Source: an uncultured Bacteroidota bacterium
Lineage (GTDB): Bacteria > Bacteroidota > Bacteroidia > Bacteroidales > SZUA-534
Assembly (NCBI GenBank): GCA_937899145.1
Contig: CALBPW010000510.1
Coordinates: 1-6,444 of the forward strand
Reading direction: 5' to 3'
DNA: 6,444 bases
The notes beneath the pieces are model-generated. The model saw nothing but the letters and a program-made list of their open reading frames with translations, did not search any database and was not told the origin of the DNA. Shown here piece by piece: positions 6,126 through 6,444 of this stretch (position 1 is the first letter of the stretch; every line of letters starts with the position of its first letter). The position numbers were made by a program, and so were the translations under genes.

Positions 6126-6157
6126 TTCGGAGCGTACACGAGGTACGCCCCTACGAA
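6126..6157. repeat. Short REP-like palindromic element (CGTAGGGGCGTACC type)
   Basis: An imperfect palindrome between the GH2 stop codon and the leftward terminator. GCGTAC (6132-6137) and GTACGC (6143-6148) form a perfect 6-bp stem around loop ACGAG. The stem extends past one mismatch through GG/CC (6129-6130 with 6150-6151), or alternatively TTCG (6126-6129) pairs with CGAA (6154-6157). It stands out as GC-rich in an AT-rich gap. Read on the - strand it is CGTAGGGGCGTACC..., similar to short dispersed palindromes known in many bacterial genomes. That it is repeated in this genome cannot be seen from one copy. Confidence 0.5.
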
Positions 6158-6168
6158 TCCAATTCATT

Positions 6169-6444
6169 TTACAACTTCACCACTGTCGGGGCGATGCCTT
6201 TGCCTTTGATGGTAACGGTAACGCCTTTTGCGTCTTTGGGGATGCGGACGATGGCTTGTGCGCGGCCGTGCCAAGCGTTGTGAGTGTTGTCGCGGGTGTT
6301 TTCGCAGTCGCGGAGGTCGCCGATGCCGAGGGCGAGGAGAGTGCCGCCTTTTACATCAACGGTGATTTCGTCTTGCGACATTGCGCAGGGGTTGCCTTGC
6401 TTGTCGGTGAGGGTTATGTCGATGAAAGCCACGTCGTTGCCGTC
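6169..6444 (-). CDS. Glycoside hydrolase family 2 protein, C-terminal fragment
   Basis: The last 91 residues of a protein whose start lies beyond the right edge; the frame is open to base 6444 and stops at TAA (6171-6169). It begins DGNDVAFIDITLTDKQGN, the 'DG-D-A-----L-D--GN' start of the Ig-like C-terminal domain of many Bacteroidetes GH2 beta-galactosidase/beta-glucuronidase-type enzymes. The end shows GGTLLALGIGD, then EN-RDNTHNAWHGRAQAIVR, matching the typical 'FGSA...T-EN-------T--GRA-A-VR' ending of the Glyco_hydro2_C5-like domain. The catalytic barrel is out of view, so activity and substrate cannot be judged, nor can a signal peptide. It points the same way as rtcB but is separated by 196 nt with a terminator. 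It is GC-rich like the GH30 genes. It may belong to the same or a second glycan locus. Confidence 0.85.
   Translation of the reverse strand, partial: DGNDVAFIDITLTDKQGNPCAMSQDEITVDVKGGTLLALGIGDLRDCENTRDNTHNAWHGRAQAIVRIPKDAKGVTVTIKGKGIAPTVVKL

Noticed and set aside
1..6444. tRNA, rRNA, CRISPR arrays, insertion sequences
   Set aside because: I looked for cloverleaf ends, regularly spaced repeats and transposase motifs and found none; the inverted repeats seen are short and lie in gaps with no transposase.

Overview
The window looks like part of a Bacteroidetes (probably Bacteroidales) chromosome. The reasons are a SusD-type carbohydrate-binding protein followed by lipoprotein glycoside hydrolases, AT-rich gene leaders without a Shine-Dalgarno sequence, and a possible promoter resembling the Bacteroidetes TTTG / TAnnTTTG consensus. 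I cannot name the genus.

Layout. (1) Bases 3-3538, + strand: the 3' end of a polysaccharide utilization locus (PUL). It holds the C-terminus of a SusD/RagB-family protein, then two consecutive GH30-family lipoprotein glycosidases (18-nt and 2-nt gaps), so the three probably form one operon. (2) Bases 3539-3707: a non-coding stretch with an imperfect inverted repeat, a 12-bp perfect palindrome and a convincing intrinsic terminator that ends the PUL operon. (3) Bases 3708-5972, - strand: a two-gene operon, rtcB (RNA ligase) followed by a WYL-domain transcriptional regulator. It converges on the PUL operon. (4) Bases 5973-6168: a structured intergenic region with a candidate rtcB promoter, pseudo-palindromic sites, a leftward terminator, overlapping hairpins and a short REP-like palindrome. 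(5) Bases 6169-6444, - strand: the C-terminus of a GH2-family glycosidase, cut by the window edge.

How the parts fit. The SusD protein would bind a glycan at the cell surface. The first GH30 enzyme, which has an acidic patch after its lipid-anchor cysteine, would cut it outside, and the second, which lacks that patch, may act in the periplasm. Motifs resemble endo-beta-1,6-galactanase-like GH30 enzymes, and a GH2 enzyme nearby would suit a galactan-type substrate, but the substrate is inferred. The rtcB-WYL pair is an RNA-repair cassette unrelated to glycan use. It is visibly more AT-rich than the genes on both sides.

The most interesting points are the rtcB-WYL operon with three similar pseudo-palindromes at its promoter and in front of the WYL gene, the possible competing hairpins ahead of rtcB, and the diverged GH30 pair. 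I see no clearly unprecedented system, tRNA, rRNA, CRISPR array or transposase.
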